Below the pieces are notes generated by a model. That model made no database searches. It worked only from the letters and a program-made list of their open reading frames with translations, and was not told the origin of the DNA. From Calliopum simillimum (taxonomy: Eukaryota > Arthropoda > Insecta > Diptera > Lauxaniidae): a stretch of DNA of 64,000 nt. Where the stretch lies: the NCBI GenBank assembly GCA_951812925.1, contig OX638369.1:49967061-50031060 (forward strand), read 5' to 3'. Positions 11,597 through 22,845 of this stretch are shown one piece after another (position 1 is the first letter of the stretch; every line of letters begins with the position of its first letter). A program made the translations under genes and the position numbers.

Positions 11597-12744
11597 CAGT
11601 AAGAAGCAAAACTGTCAACATATTTGCTATTTTTGACTTAGTACTGCTATAGCGTCCGTTCTGATTACATGACCAACAAGAAATATGAACCAAACGGAAG
11701 CTCAACCTTTCCTCTATTCAAATTTGAGAACAATTTTACCGAACTTCACACCATAAAAAAATAATAAACAAAAAACCATTTCGTAAACATGTTGACAGTT
11801 TTGCACCACTTTAAGTGATGTGCGTACAAACCTGGAACGTGAATTTTTCCTAGCTTAAAAAAACGATTCCAATAGAGTTTGTTGTGCTGATTCCAAAACT
11901 GGCCACAGAATCCCTCTACCTCGTGAGAATTTCGAGGTATCCTAAACTTAAAGTGAAAAAAACGACGTTTTTGCTGTTTTTCAAATTAGGTTCAAGGTCG
12001 CAAGGATTTTTTCTGCTCTATTCCGAAAAATACACTTGAACATCTTGCTTTTTCCCTTTCCAAAAAAGTAATGAATGGTCATCTACGATTTTTCTTTGCA
12101 GAGTTATGTCTACTCTAAGATGACATCATAAGATCTTATAAAACGGATATAGCGGCAGGGTTTGGATTTATGTCATCTTAATATGGTTCAATTGGTATAA
12201 ATGGTTTATAAATATACCCTTCTGGAGAAATATGGCCAAAAAATACCCAAATTACTCTTAGTATGAATTTTGGGTATTTCATGATGTCATCTTGGAGTGG
12301 GCATAACTTTGCAAAGAAAAATCGTAGATGACCATTCATCACTTTTTTGGAAAGGGAAAAAGCAAAATGTTCAAGTGTATTTTTCGGAATAGAGCTGAAA
12401 AAATCCTTGCGACCTTGAACCTAATTTGAAAAACAGCAAAAACGTCGTTTTTTGCACTTTAAGTTTAGGATACCTCGAAATTCTCACAAGGTAGAGGGAT
12501 TCTGTGGCCAGTTTTGGAATCAACACAACAAACTCTATTGGAATCGTCAACATGTTTCGAAATGGTTTTTTGTTCATTATTTTTTTATGGTGTGAAGTTC
12601 GGTAAAATTGCTCATATATTTGAATAGAGGAAAGGTTAGGCTTCCGTTTGGTTCATATTTCTTGTTGGTCATGTAATCAGAACGGACGCTATAGCAGTAC
12701 TAAGTCAAAAATAGCAAACATGTTGACAATTTTGCTTCTTACTG
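11597..12744. mobile_element. Foldback element with about 500-bp inverted arms
   Basis: The left end CAGTAAGAAGCAAAACTGTC and the right end, the inverse of CAGTAAGAAGCAAAATTGTC, are flanked by TA (11595-11596, 12745-12746). The arms remain complementary inward through CCTCTACCTCGTGAGAATTT / its inverse and on to GATGACATCAT / ATGATGTCATC near 12119 and 12281. The right arm lacks about 70 bp present in the left arm near 11800-11870. A central spacer of about 150 bp remains. No open frame. Either Tc1/mariner-like non-autonomous or a foldback element; the TA target favours the former. Confidence 0.85.
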
Positions 12745-12746
12745 TA

Positions 12747-13754
12747 AATAATGTATACATATTATGCATTAAACGCAAATATCTATAAACTCAATACGTT
12801 AAGCATATCGTCAGGCATACTGCAGAAGTGTTAGAAAAGCTTCAAAAAGTAGTCAAGAATTTGATTCATAACAGCAATTTTGATTTATGTTCCAAAACGT
12901 CTGTTCGCGTTTAGAAGGTGCGCCATAACAAAGTTATCAAATCAAAAAATTACAAATTTTTCTCCTACTAATCCTTCTTTATACATATTTTTAAATTTAA
13001 CAAAGGTCAGAATAATTGATTTTAAAGGCTGTTATGGCAAAACTGGGTCATAACGGTTGTGCATATATGCGCATTCTGAACACAGCCATGAAGTTATTAA
13101 CCAATTTTTCGAACACAGAACTGCAATATCCCCAACTTGATATCGAGATTTTATAAGTTGCCGCAAGAGTTTTTAATATAAAAAATTAAAACTAAAAATT
13201 TAAACAAAAAACAAAAACTTAAAAGTTAGTATGGTACAATGAGACAAATACGCTGTAAATAAAAAATCTTACGTATGTATGTAAAACCTGAACTTATTTT
13301 TTAAAAATAGTACAATGAAAAAATATGCACAATGTGTGAAAATCAAAATACAGTGGATAAAGACTGAATATTATTTGTAATATAATTCATATTTGGCTTA
13401 TGTTTGTATTTACAACAAAAGAAAAAAAAACAATTATAATAATAATCATAAACATATGTAACAAATTCTTATACTTCACAATTTAATAAAATAAACAGAA
13501 ACTAAACTACATAATAATCTTTGTTCGTGGGCTTAAATTTAAATTTTAGTTTTAATTTCATTTTTTCGTTTTGAAAAATTAAATTTATTTCCAAAATTAC
13601 ACCAAGGAATTGTAATCTCTTCCTTATAGCGTTTTCGATTCTAAGTACAAGAAGTTCAATATTTTTACTTTTTGTTGATTTTGGTTGATAAAACCTTCCC
13701 ACGTTAAGTAAAAGGCAACGAGCAAAACCTACCGGACGACTATTTTACACACTA
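12747..13754. other. AT-rich DNA, nothing recognised
   Basis: Long A-rich stretches around 13150-13460 and no supported coding or RNA feature. Confidence 0.4.
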
Positions 13755-14496
13755 CGTAGGTTGCCTTTTATATTTCGGGATTGGGCAACACTAATGTCAA
13801 TAGCTAAAATCTGGCAACACCATAATAAAGTTTGGCATTTTTTAGCATAAACGTACTCACAACGCTTTGATGTACAAGTGCCATTTGTTTTGTTAACAGT
13901 GAGTTAAGAAAATCAATTTTTCCATTGAAAATTTAAGCAATTGATAAATTATGGGGTTTCCAACGAGAACAAACCTTTTTTACGGCCAAGTGTTCATGCA
14001 ATATTGAATGTATGCTGGTCCCACTAATGCCTAAGGTAGTCTCAATCTCACGATAGGTCACATGACGATCTTGCAATATCAGTTGGCGCACAGCATCAAT
14101 GATTTCCGGAACAACAACTGATTTTGGACGACCTTCACGAAATTCGTCTTGGAGTGAGCGACGGCCACGATTGAATTCATTAAACCAGTTTTTCACAGTG
14201 CTATAGGATGGTGCTTCATCACCATACAAAGGTTCAAGTTCATCGATGCACTCTTATCGTGATAATCCACGTCGAAAGTTGTGAAAAATGATCGCACGAA
14301 AACGTTCACGAGTTAATTCCATTTTTTTGCCAAATTGATTTTTTCAAGTCACTGTAAGCAACACAAATGATGGTCGTACGTCAAAACGTTCTGAGTACGT
14401 TTATGCCAAAAAATGTCAAACTTTATTATGGTGTTGCCATATTTTAGCTATTGACATTAGTGTTGCCCAATCCCGAAATATAAAAGGCAACCTACG
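13755..14496 (-). mobile_element. Internally deleted mariner with about 105-bp or longer TIRs, DNA-binding ORF only
   Basis: The ends CGTAGGTTGCCTTTTATATT and its inverse are flanked by TA (13753-13754, 14497-14498). The terminal repeats stay complementary through CAACACTAATGTCAATAGCT and AACACCATAATAAAGTTTG, roughly 105 bp, with looser similarity further in. Total length is 742 bp against about 1.3 kb for a full mariner. A related copy with the same internal deletion sits at 30429-31152. Confidence 0.9.
13933..14322 (-). pseudogene. Mariner transposase DNA-binding half, one stop
   Basis: The minus-strand frame begins MELTRERFRAIIFHNFRRG, meets one TAA where the sister copy has Gln, then runs through LYGDEAPSYSTVKNWFNEF, EFREGRPKSVVVPEIIDAV, REIETTLGISGTSIHSIL and stops after SRWKPHNLSIA. 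These are the two helix-turn-helix regions and linker of a DD34D mariner transposase. The whole catalytic half is missing. The stop codon lies at the same place as in the other copy, so the truncation was inherited and is not local damage. Confidence 0.85.
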
Positions 14497-14800
14497 TATT
14501 TATCATCAAGTGAACATAACTCAGTATGAACTTTTTGTACGTTTGACTCTTATCCCTTGTATCATTTTATAACCTTAGGTATTCATAATCTTTTAAAAAA
14601 GTTTAGAATATGTATATCTCTGTATAAAACTATTAACAAGTCAATTACCAATTAAGGGTCAAACTTCTTTAGTTCAAGTCAACATTAATCGCGAAAAAAG
14701 CATATCAGGAATACGAGTTTTTAAATTGATGATGAACCTTAACATAATTCGATTACCATTAGTTCGAAAAATTTAATAGTATTTCTAGACTCAAGACATA

Positions 14801-15234
14801 CAGTCTGTTAAATAAGAGCGTGGTCATTGTTGTGAGAAAATGAAAATACCCATTGCGAAAATTCTTTTTAATATTGATTTATTTGATCGAAAACTTCAAT
14901 GCAAATACATTAATAGCAGGTCCAATCACCCCCAGCATCAATTATAGCTTGACATCTTCGCGACATACTTTGAACAAGATTTTGCGCATACTCTTCTGAA
15001 AACGACCTCCAAATTTTGTGAATGCGTCGAACCAGCTGTTTCAAGTTGCAGGGTCGGTTTTTCTGAAGCTTCATCTTCATTTGCGCCCAAACGTTTTCAA
15101 TTGGATTGGCATCAGCTGATTCACTTTCACGAAGCATGAAGGACAATACTGCCCTCTGTGTGAGAAAAAAAAATTACAGCATTATACTTTACCGATCGCG
15201 AGTAATCGTGACCACGCTCTTATTTAACAGACTG
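14801..15234 (-). mobile_element. Small Tc1-like element, internally deleted (434 bp)
   Basis: The terminal repeats begin CAGTCTGTTAAATAAGAGCG and TA lies on both sides (14799-14800, 15235-15236). On the minus strand, the 5' leader (ending GAATCAGCTGA) joins directly to TGCCAATCCAATTGAAAACG, which codes for the third catalytic block. The larger copy at 37457-38380 holds about 490 bp between these points. The remaining frame (15137-14910) starts MLRESESADANPIENVWAQ and ends GGDWTCY. Glu of PIEN is the third acidic residue (DD34E class). Confidence 0.9.
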
Positions 15235-15236
15235 TA

Positions 15237-16081
15237 CTTGTCGAGTTAATTAACAACAATTTTATACAGGGCAGAAAGAGTACAAAAACTTTTTGTAGAA
15301 TCGAAAATGCTATTAAACTAATATAATATATATCGTATAGATATATTTTTCTATAACATAATAGAGTTGGCTTTACATTAAGTTTTTTTTTAGTCAGATA
15401 TCTGGCTCCACAAAATAATTTAACTCTCTATAGATAGATTATTGAATACTGAAATCTAAAAGAAAATTTTAAATCTTTCATAACTTTAAACAAAGTTTTT
15501 GAATGTTTTAGCACGCCAATACGTCAGATACTTAATAGAAATATTAATTATTATCTTTCAGTCCGGAAAATAAACATGACGGAGTACGGGAACAGTCCTA
15601 AAAATTAAACATTTAGCTGTAATGCTTGTTAAGTAAACGGTTGAAGTTAATCTCCAACCATTACTTAAACATCATGTGTAAAACCAACTCATTCTTATTG
15701 AAGTAACCCAAATATTTTTAAACAAGTGGTGATGGTGACAATGTGCCACGTGTTGTTCGTGTTGGTGATTTTGTATTACTTTGTTGAAAGCCAGCATACA
15801 GTCGAAACAGTTCACCAACAGTTATGGCCACTTGTACAGCACCTTTACCTTCAAGCACGTCAGCAGCACAACAAATAAGATTCTGAAAAATAAATTCAAA
15901 TTTCGATTAATTCAGAAAAATAACATATACTTATCACAAAATAAAACCACCTATTATGCATCAGATACAAATCGTTACTTTAAGCTTTTACCTTGGCAGC
16001 CTTAAAGCAAATAAATATATACTCTTTACTGTACCAGCATCAATTTGAGTGTCCCATAATTAATTGAATTTGTCATCATTT
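15237..16081. other. AT-rich DNA, nothing recognised
   Basis: No supported coding region. The short frame 15781-16005 has no splice sites or motifs that would support it. Confidence 0.35.
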
Positions 16082-16345
16082 GAGTGTTGCCAACCAAAAA
16101 AAAAAAAAACTGTTCTATAGCTGCCAGTTAAAGGCTAGTGAGAATAGAGCACTACACGAAAAAACAACGCTTTTTCATTATTGAACAATATTTTAAATAT
16201 AATTTAGCTGCTACAGTTTGCAAATTTCACACACAATATGGTCGAAATATTGATAAAATGAAAACGCGTTGTTCTCCGTGCTCCATTTTTAGTAACCGTA
16301 AGCTGTCAGATGTCAAACTATTTTCTTTTTTGGTTGGCAATTCTT
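16082..16345 (+). mobile_element. Mariner-derived MITE with remnant of the transposase start
   Basis: TTGCCAACCAAAAAA near 16087 and its inverse near 16325-16341 act as terminal repeats. Inside, the frame from 16138 reads MRIEHYTKKQRFFIIEQYFK, then LAATVCKFHTQYGRNID, the first helix-turn-helix of a mariner-like transposase, and then runs into unrelated sequence. The catalytic part is gone. The wording suggests the same broad family as the catalytic-only element at 41845-42733; this is inference. Boundaries are approximate. Confidence 0.65.
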
Positions 16346-16454
16346 TACCGCACAAATGGCGACGTAAATTGTTGGACAAACCTTATATGAGTTTTTAAAG
16401 TTTTCAATTATAATGGGTAGGGTTGATTAAAAAGCTTGTGAGGAGTGATGCGCA

Positions 16455-16735
16455 AAATTTTTCTTTTTTCTAATAAAGTGGGCGGTGCCACGCCCTAAAT
16501 GAAAAAGCGCTCTCACGGCTAAATCGCTTAATCGATTTTTTATGAAATTTGGTATGCAGATAGGGTTAACACTTAGGAACGATAATATGACCATTATGTT
16601 TTTAAATGGGCAGTGCTACGCCCCTAAATGGGAGAAACGCTCCAACGGCTAAAACGCTGCATCGTTTTTTATAAAATTTGGTTGCAGATAGTGTTAACAC
16701 TAAGGAATGACAATTTGACATAAAGAGAAAATGCA
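16455..16735 (+). repeat. Two tandem units of about 125 bp with a GGGCGGTGCCACGCCC core
   Basis: Units start near 16481 (GGGCGGTGCCACGCCCTAAA) and 16606 (GGGCAGTGCTACGCCCCTAA). Each continues with CGGCTAAA(T/A)CGCT and AGTGTTAACACTAAGGAA-like sequence. Related pieces lie at 37200-37456, 38383-38450 and near 49500, so it is a dispersed tandem repeat family. Confidence 0.65.
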
Positions 16736-16739
16736 CGGA

Positions 16740-18475
16740 CATGGCTACTAATGAGAGTTTGTTTTCATAAGTTAACAGTTGTTTGGTCTAACAAAAAGGG
16801 GCCTAGCAACTGGCCAGTAAACAAGGTTGTCCTTAACGAAGGATGTTTCTTTTTTGTAATAAAGGAAAATATATAAATATATAAAATCTATGGCAATTGC
16901 TCGTTTCTACTCTACTGCACCGATTTCAAAGATTTGTGTCTTACATACCAGTCATTTCCAATCAAATGGCGAAAACTTAATTCAAATCGTTGCAGGTAGG
17001 GCAAATGGAAACAATCGATGGCCATAGATTTTATCGAAAATAGATAACCGCAATAGGAACCTATGTTTACATAGAAAAAGTGGAGTTTCAAAAGGAATAA
17101 AACGTATCTAAGTATTTATGATCCTCCCATACTTTCATTAAACAGAGTAAACTTGATTTTGTTGAGATGATGAAAGCATTTTTTAAAGACAATTTTCTTC
17201 AAAAATATGTAGAAATTCAAAATTTGCAACTTTTGACTTATAGTCTTAAATCCAATAACTTTACTTATAAATCATTTAGTTTGATATCTATGTTAACACA
17301 ACCTTTTCGTATCGTTTAAATAAAAATTCAGCCCAACTAAGTGAGCTCTCATTTAGAGCTTTGTATAAAAAATTTATATATTTATTGGTATTTCAAGATA
17401 ACTTTAAATTTTTGGTTTAATTTCGTTTTTCAGTTTATATGTGTGTGTGTTGTTTTCTTTTTATAAATGCAATTTTTCCAAATATATTTTATAATAAAAT
17501 ATACATACATATGTACGTATGTAATTCAATATATATTTAAATCGATTGTTACGCAAATGCAAGTGTTATAAAGATTTTAGGCTCAAATTGCTATATATAA
17601 ATATATGTATGTATTTTTGCATTAAATTTATTTTTAGTTATGCATGTGGTGTTACAATAAAATTTTAGTACATTTCTGTGTTGTTTTCATGTATACTATA
17701 TATTACCTATATACTATATATTATAATTTTGATTTCCTCAATAAGTTTACTTCCTTATAGAAATTACAGCATAAATATTTAGTTAAATTAAATTTTTCAA
17801 GTATAACTTTTAGGAATGTGTTAATACAAATTTATAGTCCAGTTAGTAGTTATGTTAAATATAGGAAAATAAATATTATAAAATAAATAGTAAAAAAAAT
17901 ATTTTAAAAATCAATAAATAGAACTTAAACGTATTTTCAAATTATATATACTCAGTAGCGGAAGTGTAATCATATCGATCGCATTTTCAAAAACTCAAAT
18001 TAAAAGAGGGGCAAGACTAGCGTTGAATGGGTTGAAGTTAGTTGAAAATTAATAAAATATTGCTTTAATTCATTCTCATTTTATATGTAGATATTATTTA
18101 AACTTTTCTTGGTATGGAAAAGTTAATACAGCATAAAATCTAAGGCACTATTTACGTTCAGCATATAGCAGTTTATACAGAGTAAAAGTGTGCAAAATAA
18201 GGAAAGTATCTACTAAAAAAAATATATTCATAAGTGTGAATTCATCTTGTTTTGAGAAGTTTAACCGAATTGATTATTTGAAATAGAATTTATGGTTTTT
18301 ATTAGCTTTGAACAATTTATTTTATTGAATTGTTTTTACTCTTACATTTTTTTTTTTTTTGTTTTTTTTTTTTTTAATTAATTAATGTTGATGTAAGTGA
18401 AGAATAGTTAAAAGCATTAAATATATTCAAATTTTGTGTAAAAAGGCTTGGATCGACCAATTTATATAGTTAACT
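16740..18475. other. Very AT-rich DNA
   Basis: Many ATATAC/TATGTA runs between 17500 and 17720 and no supported gene. No polyadenylation or exon structure can be assigned. Confidence 0.4.
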
Positions 18476-18950
18476 AGGGGTCTGCACAAGATGTCTTGTT
18501 AAAGTTTTACGCCATTTCGTTGCAAGATACGTTATGTCTTGTACCCGCTTTTTATTTATTAAATACTTCAGTTCAGGGTCGCGTGCAAATGTTTTGAAAG
18601 TACTTGGATTTGAAACAAGAAAAAACAAATACTGCACAGACCTGTCTTGTTTGATTTGCTTCAGTTCAAGTTGTTCGCGCTCTTCATTTTTGTTTACGCT
18701 CTATCTCGCGAACATGTATGAAAGCTACAATTATGGTTTACCAATACGTTGCAGATCCAAGTGTTGCCATATCATAAATTTTACTGTAGTCCTTCCAATC
18801 GTACGTTTTACACTGACACTTCAGTGGCAAAACGAAATTAATGTACTGTGAACAAACATTTGAATTTTTTGGATCAAATATTTCAATTCAGTGTAAAATG
18901 AACGAGTAAAAGAGGTACACTATATTTCAATATATTTTGTGCAGGCCCCT
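18476..18950. mobile_element. hAT-like MITE, copy 1 (475 bp)
   Basis: The left end AGGGGTCTGCACAAGATGTC and right end GTGCAGGCCCCT are inverted repeats. The flanking octamers AGTTAACT and ATTTAATT agree at 6 of 8 positions, as a decayed 8-bp target duplication would. Internal words (CAGTTCAGGGTCGCGTG, TTGGATCAAATATTTCA) recur in copies at 21850 and 36781. No coding sequence. Confidence 0.7.
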
Positions 18951-18959
18951 ATTTAATTT

Positions 18960-19780
18960 TAAATCGAGTTTAAAATAAAAAAATTCAATTAAATCCATTT
19001 CATTCGATCATATTCAAAAAATCATATGAACGAAATCTCAGTTAAATGGAAATTGAATGAATTTATTATATGCAGTTTCATTTATAAAAGAAAAACCTCA
19101 AATAAAATCAATCAATTTCGATCAAATAAGAAATCTATGGATTTTGTCACTTGCACCTCATTGCTCTAAAATTCCATTACCCCAATCGATATTATATTCA
19201 AAGGCATGAGTTAAATTCAATGAACTGATTTAAATTGATTCCATAAATTTAATGAAATTTGGTAAATGAATTGAGTGAATTGCATTACATTTGGGGGATT
19301 CCTTTAAACATGTAAAAGCCTCGAAAACCTCGTAAACTCGTAAAACTGTCAAAGTTTGTATTGATTTAGACAACTTTTACGAGTTTACGAGGTTTTCGAG
19401 GCTTTTACGCGTTTAAAGGAATCTCCCAATTATATTTCTTTATATTAATTTGAATCCCACTTCACTTGATTTCATTCAAATCAATTGAATTCAAAAGTCA
19501 AGACAGTGATATTAAAATTGAATAAGCATTCAAGTGAATTAAATCTCATTTAAGTGAAGAGAAATTCAATGAGTTAAATTGAATTCAGAGCAGTTGAGTT
19601 GAATGCAGTGAATTGATATACATTTAATGAATTGTATTGAATTTGAAGTTTTCCGAACCGAATTCAATGTGTCGACTTGAAGTTAATGAGCTCTACCCAT
19701 ATTTACTTTAGATTTCGATTCACTTAAATTCATTGCTAACCAACTGAATTTAGTTAAACCAAGAAAATAACACTTTAACC
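18960..19780. repeat. AATTGAAT/ATTCAATT-rich degenerate repeat tract
   Basis: Permutations of TTGAATTCAATT, AATTGAATG and TCAAATAA recur every few tens of bases for about 800 bp. It reads like an eroded short-unit satellite. A strong hairpin at 19291-19429 is embedded in it. Confidence 0.5.
19291..19429. repeat. Long hairpin, arms about 58 bp
   Basis: GATTCCTTTAAACATGTAAA then GCCTCGAAAACCTCGTAAAC pairs with an almost exact inverse ending in TTTAAAGGAATCTCCC. Only a handful of mismatches and about 20 nt of loop (AAAGTTTGTATTGATTTAGA). It could be a tiny MITE or the template of a structured RNA. Confidence 0.85.
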
Positions 19781-21849
19781 ACTCTTTCAGTCGCACCAAG
19801 GGTATTAAACCAAATTAAGTTAAGTTTATTAAAAATAATAGTGAATTGTACGATATCTTTTCATGTATGTGATTTTTTAATTCTTTTTTAACATTCAATT
19901 AGATTTATAAAAATAAAAAAATGGATGAGACTTAATGCGAATAAAAAAACTAAAGTAAACAGTTGAAATGAATTCTTTTAAGGGTTAAATAAACATAAAG
20001 TTTTCAAAATAATGAATGAATTCAATATACTAAGATTTGCATTTACTTTTTCAAATACACAAAAGAAATTGAAAGCTACATAAATAAATATCAGTTCATA
20101 TTTTAGTTTAGTACCCAAAAACCGATCGATATGACTTATATAGAAAAAAATAAATAGCATTTCTTTTTTTGCTCCCTGCTGTTCCCTATTTGATCCTACT
20201 GTAATTATTGTAGATTTAGCTGCTTTAAATACTAATCTATGCTATGCTAATGGTAAACAGTGATTTACGTTAACAATTTCTTATTTATTATTTTTAATTT
20301 AATACCAACTGCTAGTCCTCTCTTAACAAGTTGCTTTCAACAAACAACTTTACATCCCACTATTTTATGTATAATCATCAATATTAAGCAACATTAAGGC
20401 GTGGTCAATATACATATTTTTATATTCTCTCTCTCTCTCTTTGTATTTCAAAATTTCATATGCATTTATTTTTTTATAGTTTGAATATTAATTTAAAATT
20501 ATAGGCTTACAAATTTTACAATTTAAATAATTGGTTTACAATATTTGTGGGCTCAATTAGTTAATTGTTTTATTAAAAGTAATTCAAATATATAATTAGG
20601 TTTCTTTTTTGCTCGGATTATAAATAATGTACTATAGCTTCCTGTAGTATAATGCAATGACTGCTGTTTTATGATTTATATATAATGAAACTGATATTAT
20701 TAAATACTTAGTAGTTCAAGTTAATCTTAAAGTGTCAGTTCATAAAAATTAATTAATATGTAGTTGAAAATATTATATTTTAGTCTAACCTTTTACTCGT
20801 TGTTGTACAATGAAAGATGAAGATTGTTTAGTTTAATTGTTTTTGATTAGTTCATAGTTAAAATTAATTAATTAATTATATGCTTTGAGACTCATAAAGG
20901 AATTTTTTTGAGATGACGCAAAGAGCAAATTATTTTTATAATTTGCAAGAACTAAAATGAAAATGAATTTAAAATGAAATGAAAATGGTTAAAATGAATA
21001 TGTAAAATAAATACTATTCATTTTATAGAACTTCAAATGATTAAAAAGATAATGTTATAACAAAAACAAAAATTTGCGTTTTGAATAGAGGAATGTTAGA
21101 AAAAGAATAGAAAATCAAAGAAAATTGTGAAATTTTTCGTGGACAATTCTTTTAAATAAATACTTATTTAATTTGTTAGGAATGTTAACAATGCCGAAAT
21201 GTGTTTTTAATGAATTAAGTTGCAATTTCAAGCGAATAAAATAAAAATCATAAATTTTTTTTTTAATGGCTTTTTTTAGAGTTCATCTAGAACTGTTGTA
21301 TAAAAAATTTCAATTCTTTTCAAGTTTATAAGTTAATTAGTCTTTGGATTAAATTGTTGGGGGTTCAAGCCAATGCATTAAGTCTAAAGTTAATAATACA
21401 ATACAAATTTCGTATTTAAGTACAAAAAGCAGCCTCTTTTAATTATTAATTTTGCATTTTTAATATAAGACTTATATAATGTATATTTGTGTTTTTGATT
21501 TTTTATTTAAAACTTAAGCAATAAATACATAATATAAAAAGAATTTATATGAATTCATAAAACTAGAAAAACTAACAGAATTATTATATGTATTTATAAA
21601 ATAAACTTTTAAAAGCCGCTAATAAGTAATTGTAGAAAAATACGCACATAGCGGCGGCAGTGCCATAGTTTCAGAATAAAAACTGCATATATTTTATTAT
21701 ATTTAAAGCGGCCATTAACAAAATCAATATTTTCATGGAAAGCACACAAAAATAATTATGCGTCCTAAGTTACAACGCGTTTTGCAAGTTGAGTAAAAAT
21801 TTTGATTGTACCTTTCTTAATTAGTGTTAATCATACTCATATATGCAAT
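19781..21849. other. AT-rich DNA downstream of Lrch
   Basis: No gene seen. It includes a (TC)n run near 20430. The stretch lies 3' of Lrch and may be intergenic or very distal 3' UTR; nothing in it decides. Confidence 0.4.
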
Positions 21850-22368
21850 AGGAGTCTGCACAAGATGTCTTGTTGGAGTTTCAAGACTTTTTGTTTGAAG
21901 ATACGTTATGTCTTGTTCTCGCATTTTATTTATCAAATACAATACTTCAGTTCAGTGTCGCGTGTCTTGACAGGAGTTGATACGAAAAAAAACAAAACAA
22001 ATACTGCAATGACCTGTCTTGTTTGATTTGCTTCAGTTCAGTGCATACACTGTAGTGCACACTTCTTCTCTTGCGAAAATGTATCAAAGTTACTAATGCT
22101 TTTCAACTTGCAAGCGTTACCATATTATACATTTTACTGTAATTTTTCTACTCGCAAGCTTTACACTGACCTGAAGTATTCGTTTGTAAAAAATATAGTA
22201 CAGTATTTGTAGAATCAGTTTTTTTTTCTATACTGATGAAACTCTTCAGTGTACCTCAGTGTCCGAATGCAATCAGTGTACAGTGAAGAATTGAATGTTG
22301 AATTTTTTGGATCAAATACTTCAGTTCACTTTAGACATTATATTTCAAGTTGTCTTGTGCAGGCCCCT
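21850..22368. mobile_element. hAT-like MITE, copy 2 (519 bp)
   Basis: It starts AGGAGTCTGCACAAGATGTC and ends TCTTGTGCAGGCCCCT. The interior parallels copy 1 (ATACGTTATGTCTTGT, CAGTTCAGTGTCGCGTG, TTGGATCAAATACTTCA). A target duplication is not clear here. Confidence 0.75.
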
Positions 22369-22845
22369 AATACTTAAAAAGAAGAATTCCTGAACATCAT
22401 TTATTTTAGATTTAAAACTTTATTTTTATCTTCGAAACATTAAGGAAACTCGTTGTAATTTCAGAAGCTTCTTTACTCTGAATCTGAATCTAATACTTAT
22501 AGAACACTTTAGCTAACTATTACAGTTTTTAGGCTCTCAGCTATTTGTATGTATGTTTAAGTTTTATTTGAAATTAAGTTTTATTTTAAACTTATCAGTA
22601 GGAAAAATAGTTCAAAAATTGTAAAACGGTAAACGAGCTATGAATGATTTTTCCAAAGAATTATATTTGTTTTTATTTCGAAAACAAACCAAATATTGTT
22701 TAGGAAGATATATTCATATGTTGGACATTAAAAATAAACGAAAATAAATTTGCGTTTTAAGTTAGACTCTTTCAAGTGCTTACTTATTTATAGATTTTAA
22801 TAATAACCGCTAAAAATTAAATTATGCCTAAACAGTAACATGGCC
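22369..22845 (-). other. 3' flank of Lrch, likely 3' UTR
   Basis: The sequence directly follows the Lrch stop on the minus strand. Several TTTATT words on the plus strand would give AATAAA signals on the transcript, but in such AT-rich DNA none can be singled out. Confidence 0.4.
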
